Part shown: piece by piece, positions 1 through 7,276 of the stretch | Layout of the letters: every line of letters starts with the position of its first letter | How positions within the stretch are numbered: position 1 is the stretch's first letter | Source of the DNA: an uncultured Eubacteriales bacterium | Lineage (GTDB): Bacteria; Bacillota; Clostridia; Oscillospirales; Acutalibacteraceae | NCBI GenBank assembly: GCA_900319615.1 | Contig: ONPE01000013.1 | Coordinates: 1 to 23,138, forward strand | DNA: 23,138 bases | Direction: 5' to 3' | The notes under the pieces: model-generated | The model's input: the letters and a program-made list of their open reading frames with translations, nothing else | Databases searched by the model: none | What the model was told of the DNA's origin: nothing | Program-made: the position numbers and the translations under genes

Positions 1-600
1 GTAGTCGCCGTCGGGGACAAAGCAGATGTCCTGACTGTCGGGCTTATCGGCGTTGATGAAGCCGTTCTCGGCAGCTATGCGGCGCACCTCGTCCTTGCTG
101 AGCTCTCCCAGAGGGAAGCGTATGCGGCGCAGCTGCTCCTGAGTCAGGCTGTAGAGGACGTAGCTCTGATCCTTCGACGGATCGAGCGCCTTTTTCAGCA
201 GATATTTTTCGCCATCCTCCTCGACGCGGGCATAGTGACCCGTCACAACGAGGTCGCAGCCGAGCTCCGTGGCTCTCGACAGCAGCTTGTCAAACTTCAT
301 ATAACGGTTGCAGTCGATGCAGGGGTTGGGGGTCAAGCCTCGTTTGTAGCAATCGACGAATTTGTTTATTATCTTTTCTTCAAAATCCTCGGTGAAGTTG
401 AACACATAGAACGGTATACCGAGGCGGCTGCACACCGCGCGTGCGTCCTGCGCGTCGTCTGCGGAGCAGCAGGTCTTGTCGCCGTTTGACTCTGCCTTAT
501 CATACAGGCGCATGGTGCAGCCCACACGCTCATGATCCTTCATCAGCAGCGCCGCTACAGAGGAATCCACACCGCCGCTCATCGCTATCAAAGCCTTCAT
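1..600 (-). CDS. mnmA: tRNA-specific 2-thiouridylase MnmA, partial (C-terminus cut by window edge)
   Basis: MnmA activates the C2 of wobble uridine 34 in Lys, Glu and Gln tRNAs with ATP and transfers persulfide sulfur to make 2-thiouridine in the cytoplasm. The 200 visible residues read without a stop from the ATG at 600. They show the PP-loop ATP-binding motif SGGVDSS at residues 8-14, the NPC catalytic cysteine at C94, and the second catalytic cysteine C193 in SQDICF. These match the known pair in the family (C102 and C199 in E. coli). About 150 more residues are expected left of position 1. The start follows GTGAGGT. It is divergent from an Rrf2 regulator; in many Clostridia rrf2, a cysteine desulfurase, iscU and mnmA are linked, so sulfur-relay genes may lie just outside the window. 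Identification is secure. Confidence 0.96.
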   Translation of the reverse strand, partial: MKALIAMSGGVDSSVAALLMKDHERVGCTMRLYDKAESNGDKTCCSADDAQDARAVCSRLGIPFYVFNFTEDFEEKIINKFVDCYKRGLTPNPCIDCNRYMKFDKLLSRATELGCDLVVTGHYARVEEDGEKYLLKKALDPSKDQSYVLYSLTQEQLRRIRFPLGELSKDEVRRIAAENGFINADKPDSQDICFVPDGDY

Positions 601-628
601 ACATACCTCACAAAATTGATCTGGGGAT

Positions 629-657
629 ATTATATATTATTTTTCCGGGTGTGTAAA
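629..657 (-). promoter_or_regulatory. Promoter of mnmA
   Basis: On the minus strand TTTACA (657-652) and TATAAT (634-629) are separated by 17 bases, a near-consensus sigma-A promoter ending about 30 bases before the mnmA start. Confidence 0.7.
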
Positions 658-722
658 GAAGAAAAACCGCCCTTGATTTAAGCGACCGTCACCGAACGCA
701 TAGGATTTTCGATAATTTCCTC

Positions 723-752
723 TTGATTTACCTACCGGATTTGTGGTATAAT
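723..752 (+). promoter_or_regulatory. Promoter of the Rrf2-family regulator gene
   Basis: TTGATT (723-728) and a perfect TATAAT (747-752) are separated by 18 bases, about 65 bases upstream of the regulator start. The spacer holds TTACCTACCGG, which might be half of an Rrf2-type operator. No clear second half-site is visible, so autoregulation is only a guess. Confidence 0.65.
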
Positions 753-817
753 TGATTTAACGCAATACCGCATGATTTTAATATGCGGATTCATTAGTAA
801 GATTTTGGGGTGTTATA

Positions 818-1243
818 ATGATATCTACAAGAGGACGCTACGCTCTGCGCGTGCTGATAGACCTTGCCGAGCACAACAACGGCGGCTACATACCTATGAA
901 GGACGTCGCGAAGCGTCAGGAGCTCTCGCTGAAATATCTCGAGCGCATCCTCCCCACCCTCACCAAGGCGAAGCTGATCGAGGGCGTTCACGGCAAGGGC
1001 GGCGGCTACAAGCTGACCCGCGACCCCGAGAAATACCCCGTAGGCGAGGTGCTGCGCCTCACCGAGGGCGACTTGGCTCCGGTAGCCTGTCTTGCGCCGG
1101 ACGCTCCCCCCTGCGACCGCGTGGGTGAGTGCCGCACCATCGGGATGTGGCGCGAATACTACGAGATGACCAACCGCTACTTCGACGGTATCTCCATAGC
1201 CGATCTCGTCAACACCGACAGCGCCGATAACTATGTTATCTGA
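818..1243 (+). CDS. Rrf2/IscR-family transcriptional regulator with three conserved-position cysteines
   Basis: This 141-residue protein is an Rrf2-family DNA-binding regulator. The N-terminus (ISTRGRYALRVLIDLAEH) and the winged-helix segment around residues 25-68, ending in KGGGYKL, are typical of the family. Cysteines lie at 91, 99 and 105. In IscR the cluster ligands are C92, C98 and C104, so this protein may bind a [2Fe-2S] cluster; the first spacing is two residues longer than in IscR. CymR-type members of the family sense cysteine status instead and lack this cysteine set. A GGGGTG ribosome binding site precedes the ATG. The gene is monocistronic, closed by a terminator at 1340-1371, and divergent from mnmA, which suggests control of Fe-S or sulfur-transfer genes. 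The family is certain; the ligand and targets are inferred. Confidence 0.9.
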   Translation: MISTRGRYALRVLIDLAEHNNGGYIPMKDVAKRQELSLKYLERILPTLTKAKLIEGVHGKGGGYKLTRDPEKYPVGEVLRLTEGDLAPVACLAPDAPPCDRVGECRTIGMWREYYEMTNRYFDGISIADLVNTDSADNYVI

Positions 1244-1339
1244 TAAGATTATTGTATAATGATATAGAAAACTCAGGCGCTTTGCACCGGTTTCCTAAGA
1301 AAAAGAGATTCTCTGATAAAACTTGTTATCAATACAAAT

Positions 1340-1371
1340 GACCGCTCCGGATAGCCGAAGCGGTCGTTTTT
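1340..1371 (+). terminator. Rho-independent terminator after the Rrf2 gene
   Basis: GACCGCT (1340-1346) pairs with AGCGGTC (1359-1365), with an inner CGG/CCG stem around an ATAG loop, followed by GTTTTT. The reverse strand is moderately U-rich after the stem, so it may also stop glgP transcription, for which no better terminator is seen. Confidence 0.85.
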
Positions 1372-1459
1372 AATGATTATTTGTTTGACCCGCCGTTGAA
1401 GCTGCGTCAGATATTATCTGCGTTTGCAAAAGGCGGAGCCGGGTGCAGCGTCACGCTGC

Positions 1460-1564
1460 TTACTTTACCTTCCAGATCTCCTCGGCATACTGGAGGATGG
1501 TGCGGTCGGAGCTGAAGGTACCGCAGTGAGCCACGTTCTTGAGGCACTTGGTACCGAAGCCGAT
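1460..1564 (-). pseudogene. Out-of-frame remnant of the glgP C-terminus
   Basis: In a frame different from the upstream glgP reading, these bases encode GFGTKCLKNVAHCG, then TFSSDRTILQYAEEIWKVK and a TAA at 1462-1460. This is the standard ending of bacterial glycogen phosphorylases (SSDRTI followed by YAEEIW). It joins the main frame near 1565-1575, directly after HADHYFLL. About 20 residues that normally link these two segments are missing, so the lesion is a short deletion that also shifts the frame rather than a single-base slip. Confidence 0.85.
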
Positions 1565-3759
1565 GCGAAGAGCAGGAAGTAATGGTCGGCATGATGCCAG
1601 TTGGTGCCGTTGATGAGAGCGTTGTGGAGCTCTGCGAAGCTGCCCTCGCCCTGAGCGCCGTTATCGTTGAAGGTACCGTCGATGAGGGTATCTACAACGC
1701 GCTTGATCATCGGGTTGCTGTTGTACAGAGCGCGTGCGTCGTAGCCTTCCTTCTTCAGGCGCTCGATATCCTCGACTCTGCCGCCGAAGATGTACTCGTT
1801 CTCTTCGCCTGCCTGCTGAGCTATCTCAACGTTAGCGCCGTCGTAGGTGCCGAGAGTAACGGCGCCGTTGAACATGAACTTCATGTTACCGGTACCGGAT
1901 GCCTCTGTACCTGCTGTGGAGGTCTGCTCGGAGACGTCTGCGGCTACTACCAGCTTCTCTGCGTAAGAAACGTTGTAGTTGCTGACGAATACTACCTGCA
2001 GCTTATCCTTTGTATCGGGATCGTTGTTTACGAGGTTTGCGATCTCGTTGATGTACTTGATGATAGCCTTAGCTCTCTTGTAGCCGGGAGCAGCCTTGGC
2101 GCCGAAGATGAAGCAGGTGGGCTGGAAGTCGGGCAGCTGACCGCTCTTGATGCGGAAGTAGATCCACATGATAGAGAAGGCGTTGAGCAGCTGGCGCTTA
2201 TACTCATGCAGACGCTTGACCTGGATATCGAAGATGAACTTCGGGTTGACCTCTACGCCGTCCATCTTCTTGATGTAGGCAGCGAGCTGCTTCTTCTTGG
2301 CATACTTAATCTTGTTGAATTCCTTGACGGAATCGGGGTTGATGTGAGCCTCGAGCTTATCCATCTTGCTCATATCCTTGAGCCAGCCTGCACCGATACG
2401 GTCGGTGATGAAGGCGGCGAGCTCGGGGTTGCACAAACCCAGCCAGCGGCGCTGTGTGATACCGTTGGTCTTGTTCTGGAAGCGCTCCGGATATACCCAG
2501 TACCACTCCTTGAGGACGTCGTTCTTGAGGATCTCGGTGTGGATCCACGCAACGCCGTTAACATAGCTGCTGACATACATAGCGAGGCGAGCCATATGGA
2601 TCTTGTCGTCGCGGATGATGCCCATAGCGTTGATGTTGTGCTCTTCAACGCCCTTATACTTGAGATCGTTCCACTGGCGCTCGTTGATGCGCTCGATAAG
2701 ACCGTAGACCTCGGGAACGATCATCTTGACCAGACCGGTATCCCACTTCTCGAGAGCCTCGGACATAACGGTGTGGTTGGTGTAGTTGAAGACCTTCTGC
2801 GCGATATCGAACGCCTCGTCAAAGCCTACGCCCTCTAAGCCGAGCAGACGGATGAGCTCGGGGATGGAGATAACGGGATGGGTATCGTTGAGCTGGATGG
2901 TGTTCATCTCGGCAAAATGCGAGAAATCGGTGCCGAACTTCTTCTTATATCTTCTGATGATATCCTGCAGGGATGCGGAAGAGAAGAAGTACTGCTGCTT
3001 GAAGCGGAGGATCTTGCCCTCGTAGCTGTTGTCGTTCGGATACAGAACCTTGGAGATGTTCTCGCAGTTGTTCTTATTCTTAACGGCGTCGTCATAGCGG
3101 CCCTCGTTGAACGCGATGAAATCGAAGCCCTCTACAGGCTCAGCCTGCCACAGGCGCAGGGTGTTGACGTTCTTTGTGCCGTAGCCGATGATAGCCATAT
3201 CGTAGGGAACGGCTACAACGGTGCTGTCGGCAAACTTGACGATCTGAGACTGATCCTCGCGGCGGGTGCACCACGGGTCGGGATACTTGAGCCAATCGTC
3301 GGCGACCTCTACCTGATAGCCGTCCTTGATGAGCTGCTTGAACAGACCGTAACGGTAGAAGATACCGTAGCCGTCCAGCGGGACCTCCTGAGTAGCTGCG
3401 GAGTCAAGGAAGCAGGCGGCGAGACGACCCAGACCGCCGTTACCTAAAGCGGCGTCTTCGATCTCTTCAAACTGGTTGATGTCGATGCCCTTGCTCTTTA
3501 AGAGCTCCTTTACCTCGTCGAGCATACCGGAGCAGTACAGGTTGTTGTATAACATCCTGCCCATCAGGAACTCGGCGGAGAAGTAATATGCTCTCCTGCC
3601 CTCTGCGTGCTTTTTCTTGCTCTTTGCCCAGTTCTCGGCGATCTCGCCCATGATAGCCTTGCCCAGTACAAGATGCAGCTGGGTGGTGGTAAGATGCTTC
3701 GGTTTGGAACAGTAAGCGCTGCGCGATAACTCGGTCAGCTTTTCCATTGTAATAGCCAT
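1465..3759 (-). CDS. glgP: Glycogen/maltodextrin phosphorylase with a damaged C-terminus
   Basis: GlgP releases glucose-1-phosphate from the non-reducing ends of glycogen or maltodextrin, using pyridoxal phosphate. The 764-residue reading starts at 3759, which has GGAGG nine bases upstream inside the end of malQ; an earlier in-frame ATG at 3801 lies inside malQ and lacks a comparable site. Visible family motifs are ALGNGGLGRLAACFLDS (104-120), NDTHP (291-295), the KRLHEYKRQ block (515-523) and EASGTGNMKFM (619-629) with PLP lysine K627. Up to HADHYFLL (about 730) the protein is normal. After that the reading is Ser/Pro/Arg-rich nonsense, and the expected ending appears in another frame at 1460-1564. 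A deletion with frameshift is therefore likely. The catalytic core is intact; the terminal helices are lost. The gene is four bases downstream of malQ in one operon. Confidence 0.93.
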   Translation of the reverse strand: MAITMEKLTELSRSAYCSKPKHLTTTQLHLVLGKAIMGEIAENWAKSKKKHAEGRRAYYFSAEFLMGRMLYNNLYCSGMLDEVKELLKSKGIDINQFEEIEDAALGNGGLGRLAACFLDSAATQEVPLDGYGIFYRYGLFKQLIKDGYQVEVADDWLKYPDPWCTRREDQSQIVKFADSTVVAVPYDMAIIGYGTKNVNTLRLWQAEPVEGFDFIAFNEGRYDDAVKNKNNCENISKVLYPNDNSYEGKILRFKQQYFFSSASLQDIIRRYKKKFGTDFSHFAEMNTIQLNDTHPVISIPELIRLLGLEGVGFDEAFDIAQKVFNYTNHTVMSEALEKWDTGLVKMIVPEVYGLIERINERQWNDLKYKGVEEHNINAMGIIRDDKIHMARLAMYVSSYVNGVAWIHTEILKNDVLKEWYWVYPERFQNKTNGITQRRWLGLCNPELAAFITDRIGAGWLKDMSKMDKLEAHINPDSVKEFNKIKYAKKKQLAAYIKKMDGVEVNPKFIFDIQVKRLHEYKRQLLNAFSIMWIYFRIKSGQLPDFQPTCFIFGAKAAPGYKRAKAIIKYINEIANLVNNDPDTKDKLQVVFVSNYNVSYAEKLVVAADVSEQTSTAGTEASGTGNMKFMFNGAVTLGTYDGANVEIAQQAGEENEYIFGGRVEDIERLKKEGYDARALYNSNPMIKRVVDTLIDGTFNDNGAQGEGSFAELHNALINGTNWHHADHYFLLFASASVPSASRTWLTAVPSAPTAPSSSMPRRSGR

Positions 3760-3763
3760 GTTG

Positions 3764-5254
3764 TTAGTCCTCCAGTCGTGAATATGTTTTAGAAAGTTCA
3801 TAAAGCCTCTTTGTTATATCCTTGGTGATGGCGCCCTTGCGCATCCTCCATGCCCAGTTGCCGCCGAGGGTAGAGGGTACGTTGATCCTCGCCTCGCTGC
3901 CCAGACCCAGGATATCCTGCATCTGGATGATAGCATAGTCCGCCACACTCTTATAGGCAGTCTCTATAAACACCCAGTTGACCTCGTCGTCCTCGCGGAT
4001 GCCGAGGTAGGTGTCACAGTGCTTCTTCTCCCAGCCGTCGATCTGAGAATACCAGCCCAGAACGGTGTCGTTGTCATGGGTGCCGGTATATACGACGCAG
4101 TTGTTGGTGTAGTTGTGGGGCAGGAAGCTGTTGGTCTCGTCGTCGCTGAATGCGAACTCGAGAACCTTCATGCCCGGATAGCCTGAATCCTTGAGCAGTT
4201 CCTTGACGCTGTCGAAGAGCTCGCCGAGATCCTCCGCCACGATCTTGATGTCGCCCAGCTTCTCGCGCATGACGTTGAAGAAGTCGATGCCGGGGCCGAT
4301 CTTCCACTCGCCGTTCATCGCGGTCTCTTCGCCGTAGGGGATGGCGTAGTAGGTGTCAAAGGCGCGGAAGTGGTCTATACGGGTGATATCGAACAGCATG
4401 TCGGCGGCGGCGATACGATCCATCCACCAGCCGTAGCCGTTGACCTTGAGATAATCCCAGTTATACAGCGGGTTGCCCCAGAGCTGACCGGTCTCGGAGA
4501 AATAATCGGGCGGGCAGCCTGCCACGCAGACGGGCTTGCGCTCTTCATCCAGCCAGAACACCTCGGGGTTCGCCCATGTGTCGGCGGAATCCATAGCGAC
4601 GTAGATCGGCATATCGCCGAGGATCTTGATGCCCAGACCGTTCACATAGCCGCGGAAATCCTCCCACTGCTTGTAGAACTCGAACTGCAGCCACTTCCAG
4701 AAGTCGATGTCGTTCTTGAGCTTGCGTGTATAGTGGTTGATCGCCTTGGGATCGCGCAGGCGGATGCCCTCATCCTCCCACTCGGGCCAGGCTTTGTTGT
4801 CGTTGCTGAGCTTGACAGCCATGTACAGAGCGTAGTCCTTTACCCAGCCAGCGTTCTTTCTCTTGAAGGAATTGAACGCCCTCTGGTCGTCGCCCTGCTT
4901 ATACTTTTCATACGCCAGCCTGAGTACCTGGAAACGATTTTGATAGATAGTGCCGTAGTCTATCTCTTCAACATTGTCGCCCCAGCTGAATTTGTTTATC
5001 TGGCGCTTGGTGAGCAGACCTTCACCTACGAGGGTGTCCAGGTCGATCATATACGGGTTGCCCGCGTAGGTAGAGAAAGACTGGTAGGGGCTGTCGCCGT
5101 AGCTGGTCGGGCCGACGGGCAGGATCTGCCATATCGACTGACCCGCAGCTTTCAGAAAATCCGCAAATTTTCTGGCCTCTTTACCTATGGTGCCGATACC
5201 GTACGGCGAGGGTAGAGAGGTAATGGGCATGAGCACACCGGAAACTCTTGCCAT
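3764..5254 (-). CDS. malQ: 4-alpha-glucanotransferase (amylomaltase)
   Basis: MalQ is a glycoside hydrolase family 77 enzyme that disproportionates maltooligosaccharides, making longer chains for GlgP and releasing glucose. The 496-residue length is standard. The N-terminus (SGVLMPITSLPSPYGIGTIG), the DSPYQSFSTYAGNPYMIDL block (54-72), the nucleophile D294 in RIDHFRAF, the acid/base E341 in VAEDLG and the stabilising D394 in GTHDND are all present. The start at 5254 has AAGGAG nine bases upstream. The stop lies four bases before glgP, so the two enzymes are probably made together from the promoter at 5341-5369. The protein appears intact and cytoplasmic. Confidence 0.97.
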   Translation of the reverse strand: MARVSGVLMPITSLPSPYGIGTIGKEARKFADFLKAAGQSIWQILPVGPTSYGDSPYQSFSTYAGNPYMIDLDTLVGEGLLTKRQINKFSWGDNVEEIDYGTIYQNRFQVLRLAYEKYKQGDDQRAFNSFKRKNAGWVKDYALYMAVKLSNDNKAWPEWEDEGIRLRDPKAINHYTRKLKNDIDFWKWLQFEFYKQWEDFRGYVNGLGIKILGDMPIYVAMDSADTWANPEVFWLDEERKPVCVAGCPPDYFSETGQLWGNPLYNWDYLKVNGYGWWMDRIAAADMLFDITRIDHFRAFDTYYAIPYGEETAMNGEWKIGPGIDFFNVMREKLGDIKIVAEDLGELFDSVKELLKDSGYPGMKVLEFAFSDDETNSFLPHNYTNNCVVYTGTHDNDTVLGWYSQIDGWEKKHCDTYLGIREDDEVNWVFIETAYKSVADYAIIQMQDILGLGSEARINVPSTLGGNWAWRMRKGAITKDITKRLYELSKTYSRLED

Positions 5255-5340
5255 AATTTCAACTCCTTATCATGAATTTATTAATCGGTATTGTCAATCT
5301 TGCACAGATATAAACACAGATACCGACCCTATTCTTAAAT

Positions 5341-5369
5341 ATTTTAACATAGAGATTACAAAAAAACAA
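5341..5369 (-). promoter_or_regulatory. Probable promoter of malQ-glgP
   Basis: On the minus strand TTGTTT (5369-5364) and TAAAAT (5346-5341) are 17 bases apart, giving a leader of about 80 bases before malQ. A TTGACA at 5297-5292 lies too close to the ribosome binding site to be a useful promoter. No clear catabolite-response element or maltose operator was recognised. Confidence 0.5.
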
Positions 5370-5397
5370 CCTCTTTTATGCAAAATGCAAAGAAAAT

Positions 5398-5426
5398 AGC
5401 AAAGAAAATGTCCCCTTTCGGGGACA
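5398..5426 (-). terminator. Rho-independent terminator after the GGDEF gene
   Basis: On the minus strand TGTCCCC pairs with GGGGACA around a GAAA-type loop (5426-5409), followed by a T-rich tract. It lies about 25 bases beyond the stop codon of the GGDEF gene. Confidence 0.8.
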
Positions 5427-5449
5427 GGTTGGGTCATTATCGGATAATA

Positions 5450-6664
5450 TTACGGTGCAGGCTGATTTTTCAGCTCTTTCTTTCTCATATACATACGGTG
5501 GTCGGCACGCTCGAAGATCCTCTTGTAGCTGTTGTCCTCGCCGGGGATATACTCGGCGCAGCCCACAGATACCACTACCTTGGCATGTGCGCGGTTCTCT
5601 TCGGCTATATCGTTGAACTCTGTGAGGAGCCTTTCTCTGTTATCGTAGTCGTCGCCCTGCATGATGACGACGAACTCGTCGCCGCCGACCCTGTATACCG
5701 AGTCGCTGTCGAAGCGCCCGCATATCTGGCGGCAAGCCTCTTTGATATATTCGTCGCCGGTATCGTGACCGAAGGTATCGTTGACCGTCTTGAGGTCGTT
5801 GAGATCAAAGACGGCGACAGCTAACCTTTCTGCGGTACCGTCGCTGATGGCTTTGTCCAGCTACTTCGTCTTATCGGAGTAGGCGAGCATACTCTTCACT
5901 CCGGTCAGAGCGTCGGTATACGCCATCCTCCACGCGGCGTTAAGCTCTTCCAATTGCCGCTTTTCTCTCTCCAAAGCCGACTCGAGATTCCTGCGGTGCT
6001 CGTTTCTTTCGTTCTCGATAACGAAGGTGTGCAGCATACAACAGCTGAGCATATAGCCGATCGCGTAAAGCGGGAGCATCGGCTCGAACATCTGCACAGA
6101 TACGAGCACGAACATCAAAAGTCCTGAGAGCCCGATGGTGAGGTATCTGCTTCTCTCGTCGTCCTTTGTCCTCGCCGAAACACGCAGCGCGTAAACAGAG
6201 GTCATCAGCATCAATATTATCTGCGACAAAAGAGCGATATGGCGCGCGATGCCCGTATGGTATGCGCCGGACGAGTCAAACCAAAAGAATACCGGATAGA
6301 ACAGGTTGACGACGATCATGACGAAAACGCCGACAAAGATGATATTTCCCGTATAATGCAGATATCTGCGGAAGAAGCTCTTGTTCCCTAGATACTCGAT
6401 GACATACCGCGTCCAGCAAAGAACGCCCAGAGCCATCGCTATGAAGTACAGCTCGGTATCTACATACAGCCAGAACATCAGGTGAAGTCCGTCCAGCACG
6501 CCCCATGCTATGTCTGTGACATAGTATGCGACGACCGCGAGCAGGAACCTGCGGTATTTCTTTTGCACGGGAGTTTCGGAAGAGGGGTGCCTTTTTAACA
6601 GAACATCGTGATTTGTTATGAACATGATCAGCAGCGCGAGCACGCCGATCAGAGAGTAATACAT
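5450..6664 (-). pseudogene. Membrane-bound GGDEF (diguanylate cyclase) gene interrupted by an in-frame TAG
   Basis: Intact relatives make cyclic di-GMP from two GTP at the membrane. The N-terminal ~215 residues hold about seven hydrophobic segments, followed by a charged linker or coiled coil (about 215-245) and a GGDEF domain opening with YTDALTGVKS. Codon 268 is TAG (5863-5861), after AYSDKTK. Beyond it the same frame continues with LAVAVFDLNDLKTVNDTFGHD, the active-site motif GGDEF at 327-331 and a normal end, 404 codons in all. One base change from GAG or CAG would explain the stop. TAG also ends hrcA here, so a recoded codon is unlikely. The product as read is 267 residues without a catalytic site. 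The start has AGGAGAGG upstream and the promoter is TTGAAA-17-TATACT. No RxxD inhibitory site is seen at the usual place. Confidence 0.9.
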
Positions 6665-6700
6665 TTTGCGCCCTCTCCTAAAAGTGAATTTGCAACAAAC

Positions 6701-6729
6701 AGTATAGCACCGATCCGCTTTATTTTCAA
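6701..6729 (-). promoter_or_regulatory. Promoter of the GGDEF gene
   Basis: On the minus strand TTGAAA (6729-6724) and TATACT (6706-6701) are separated by 17 bases, about 37 bases before the start codon. The promoter begins just after the terminator of the upstream Gly-rich gene, so the two units are separate. Confidence 0.75.
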
Positions 6730-6749
6730 TAGCAAAATCTTTTGTATGA

Positions 6750-6774
6750 CAAAAGAGCGGCTCAACCGAGCCGC
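6750..6774 (-). terminator. Terminator of the Gly/Leu-rich protein gene
   Basis: On the minus strand GCGGCTC (6774-6768) pairs with GAGCCGC (6763-6757) around a GGTT loop, followed by TCTTTTG. It lies about 17 bases past the stop codon at 6792. Confidence 0.85.
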
Positions 6775-6791
6775 CCGATGATCTGCAAAGA

Positions 6792-7160
6792 TTATTTCTT
6801 GTTGAAGAAGCTCGTGATGAACTTCTGTATATCAGCCCAGTCGATGCCCTTGAGCAGCTCGCCGAGCTGACCGATCAGGCTGCCGCCGTCCTTGCCGCCG
6901 GTAACGCTGCCGAGGATGCCGCCGAGGGGGTTGGAATCGCCCTTGCCGCCCGTTACGCTGCCGAGGATACCGCCCAGCAGATCGGAGCCGCCCTTACCGT
7001 CGCCTGCGCCGCCGAGAAGGCTGCCGATATCCAGACCCTTCACCGAACCGAGCACGCCGAGGAAATCGTCCTTGCTCTCACAGTTCTGTACCTCTTGCTG
7101 TTTGTTTGTGGGCAGAGCGCCTAAAATGCCTCCCAGCATATCCTGAATGTTCTTATCCAT
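6792..7160 (-). CDS. Small Gly/Leu-rich protein with an internal tandem repeat, function unknown
   Basis: I do not recognise a function for this 122-residue protein. It contains an amphipathic low-complexity core rich in Gly, Leu and Ser. The 12-residue block LGGILGSVTGGK occurs at 62-73 and again at 79-90, a 17-residue period, and related LLGG or LGGILG pieces occur at 9-14 and 48-51. The C-terminus (LIGQLGELLKGIDWADIQKFITSFFNKK) could form an amphipathic helix. There is no signal peptide and no clear membrane span. It superficially resembles the Gly/Leu-rich low-complexity families such as DUF937, but I cannot confirm this. AAGGAGG lies seven bases before the ATG and the gene has its own promoter and terminator, so it is a real monocistronic gene. 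Its leader carries a 40-bp palindrome. Confidence 0.8.
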   Translation of the reverse strand: MDKNIQDMLGGILGALPTNKQQEVQNCESKDDFLGVLGSVKGLDIGSLLGGAGDGKGGSDLLGGILGSVTGGKGDSNPLGGILGSVTGGKDGGSLIGQLGELLKGIDWADIQKFITSFFNKK

Positions 7161-7181
7161 AGTTTGCCTCCTTATCTTTTG

Positions 7182-7221
7182 ATACTGATCCTTGATAAAA
7201 GTTTTTATTAAGGATTAGTAT
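7182..7221. repeat. Imperfect 40-bp palindrome in the leader of the Gly-rich gene
   Basis: Arms 7182-7200 and 7203-7221 are inverted copies matching at 17 of 19 positions around a two-base centre. Both differences are G-to-A type: as plus-strand RNA they would be G-U pairs, while as the minus-strand leader they are A-C mismatches. The palindrome sits between the promoter and the ribosome binding site of the gene at 6792-7160. It could be an operator, an mRNA hairpin or a remnant mobile element. Confidence 0.85.
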
Positions 7222-7240
7222 GAACATTTTGGTTACCTAT

Positions 7241-7269
7241 ATTATACTACGCTGTCCTTGACAACGCAA
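7241..7269 (-). promoter_or_regulatory. Promoter of the Gly-rich protein gene
   Basis: On the minus strand TTGCGT (7269-7264) and a perfect TATAAT (7246-7241) are 17 bases apart. The predicted transcript starts just before the 40-bp palindrome, leaving a leader of about 75 bases. Confidence 0.65.
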
Positions 7270-7276
7270 GACCGTT

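Noticed and set aside
1443..1461. GCAGCG/CGCTGC hairpin as the glgP terminator
   Set aside because: The stem is good but no T run follows on the minus strand. It may only be a stability hairpin.
1582..2838. Long open frame (418 codons) antisense to glgP
   Set aside because: It overlaps a clearly recognised phosphorylase on the other strand, has a Val/Leu/Asp-rich composition typical of an antisense shadow, and has no ribosome binding site.
5292..5297. TTGACA upstream of malQ as its -35 box
   Set aside because: A -10 at the right distance would be CATGAT, and the transcript would start on top of the ribosome binding site.
5861..5863. TAG in the GGDEF gene read as pyrrolysine or another recoded amino acid
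   Set aside because: TAG is the natural stop of hrcA in this window and no recoding signal or pyrrolysine gene is seen. A nonsense mutation or sequence error is simpler.
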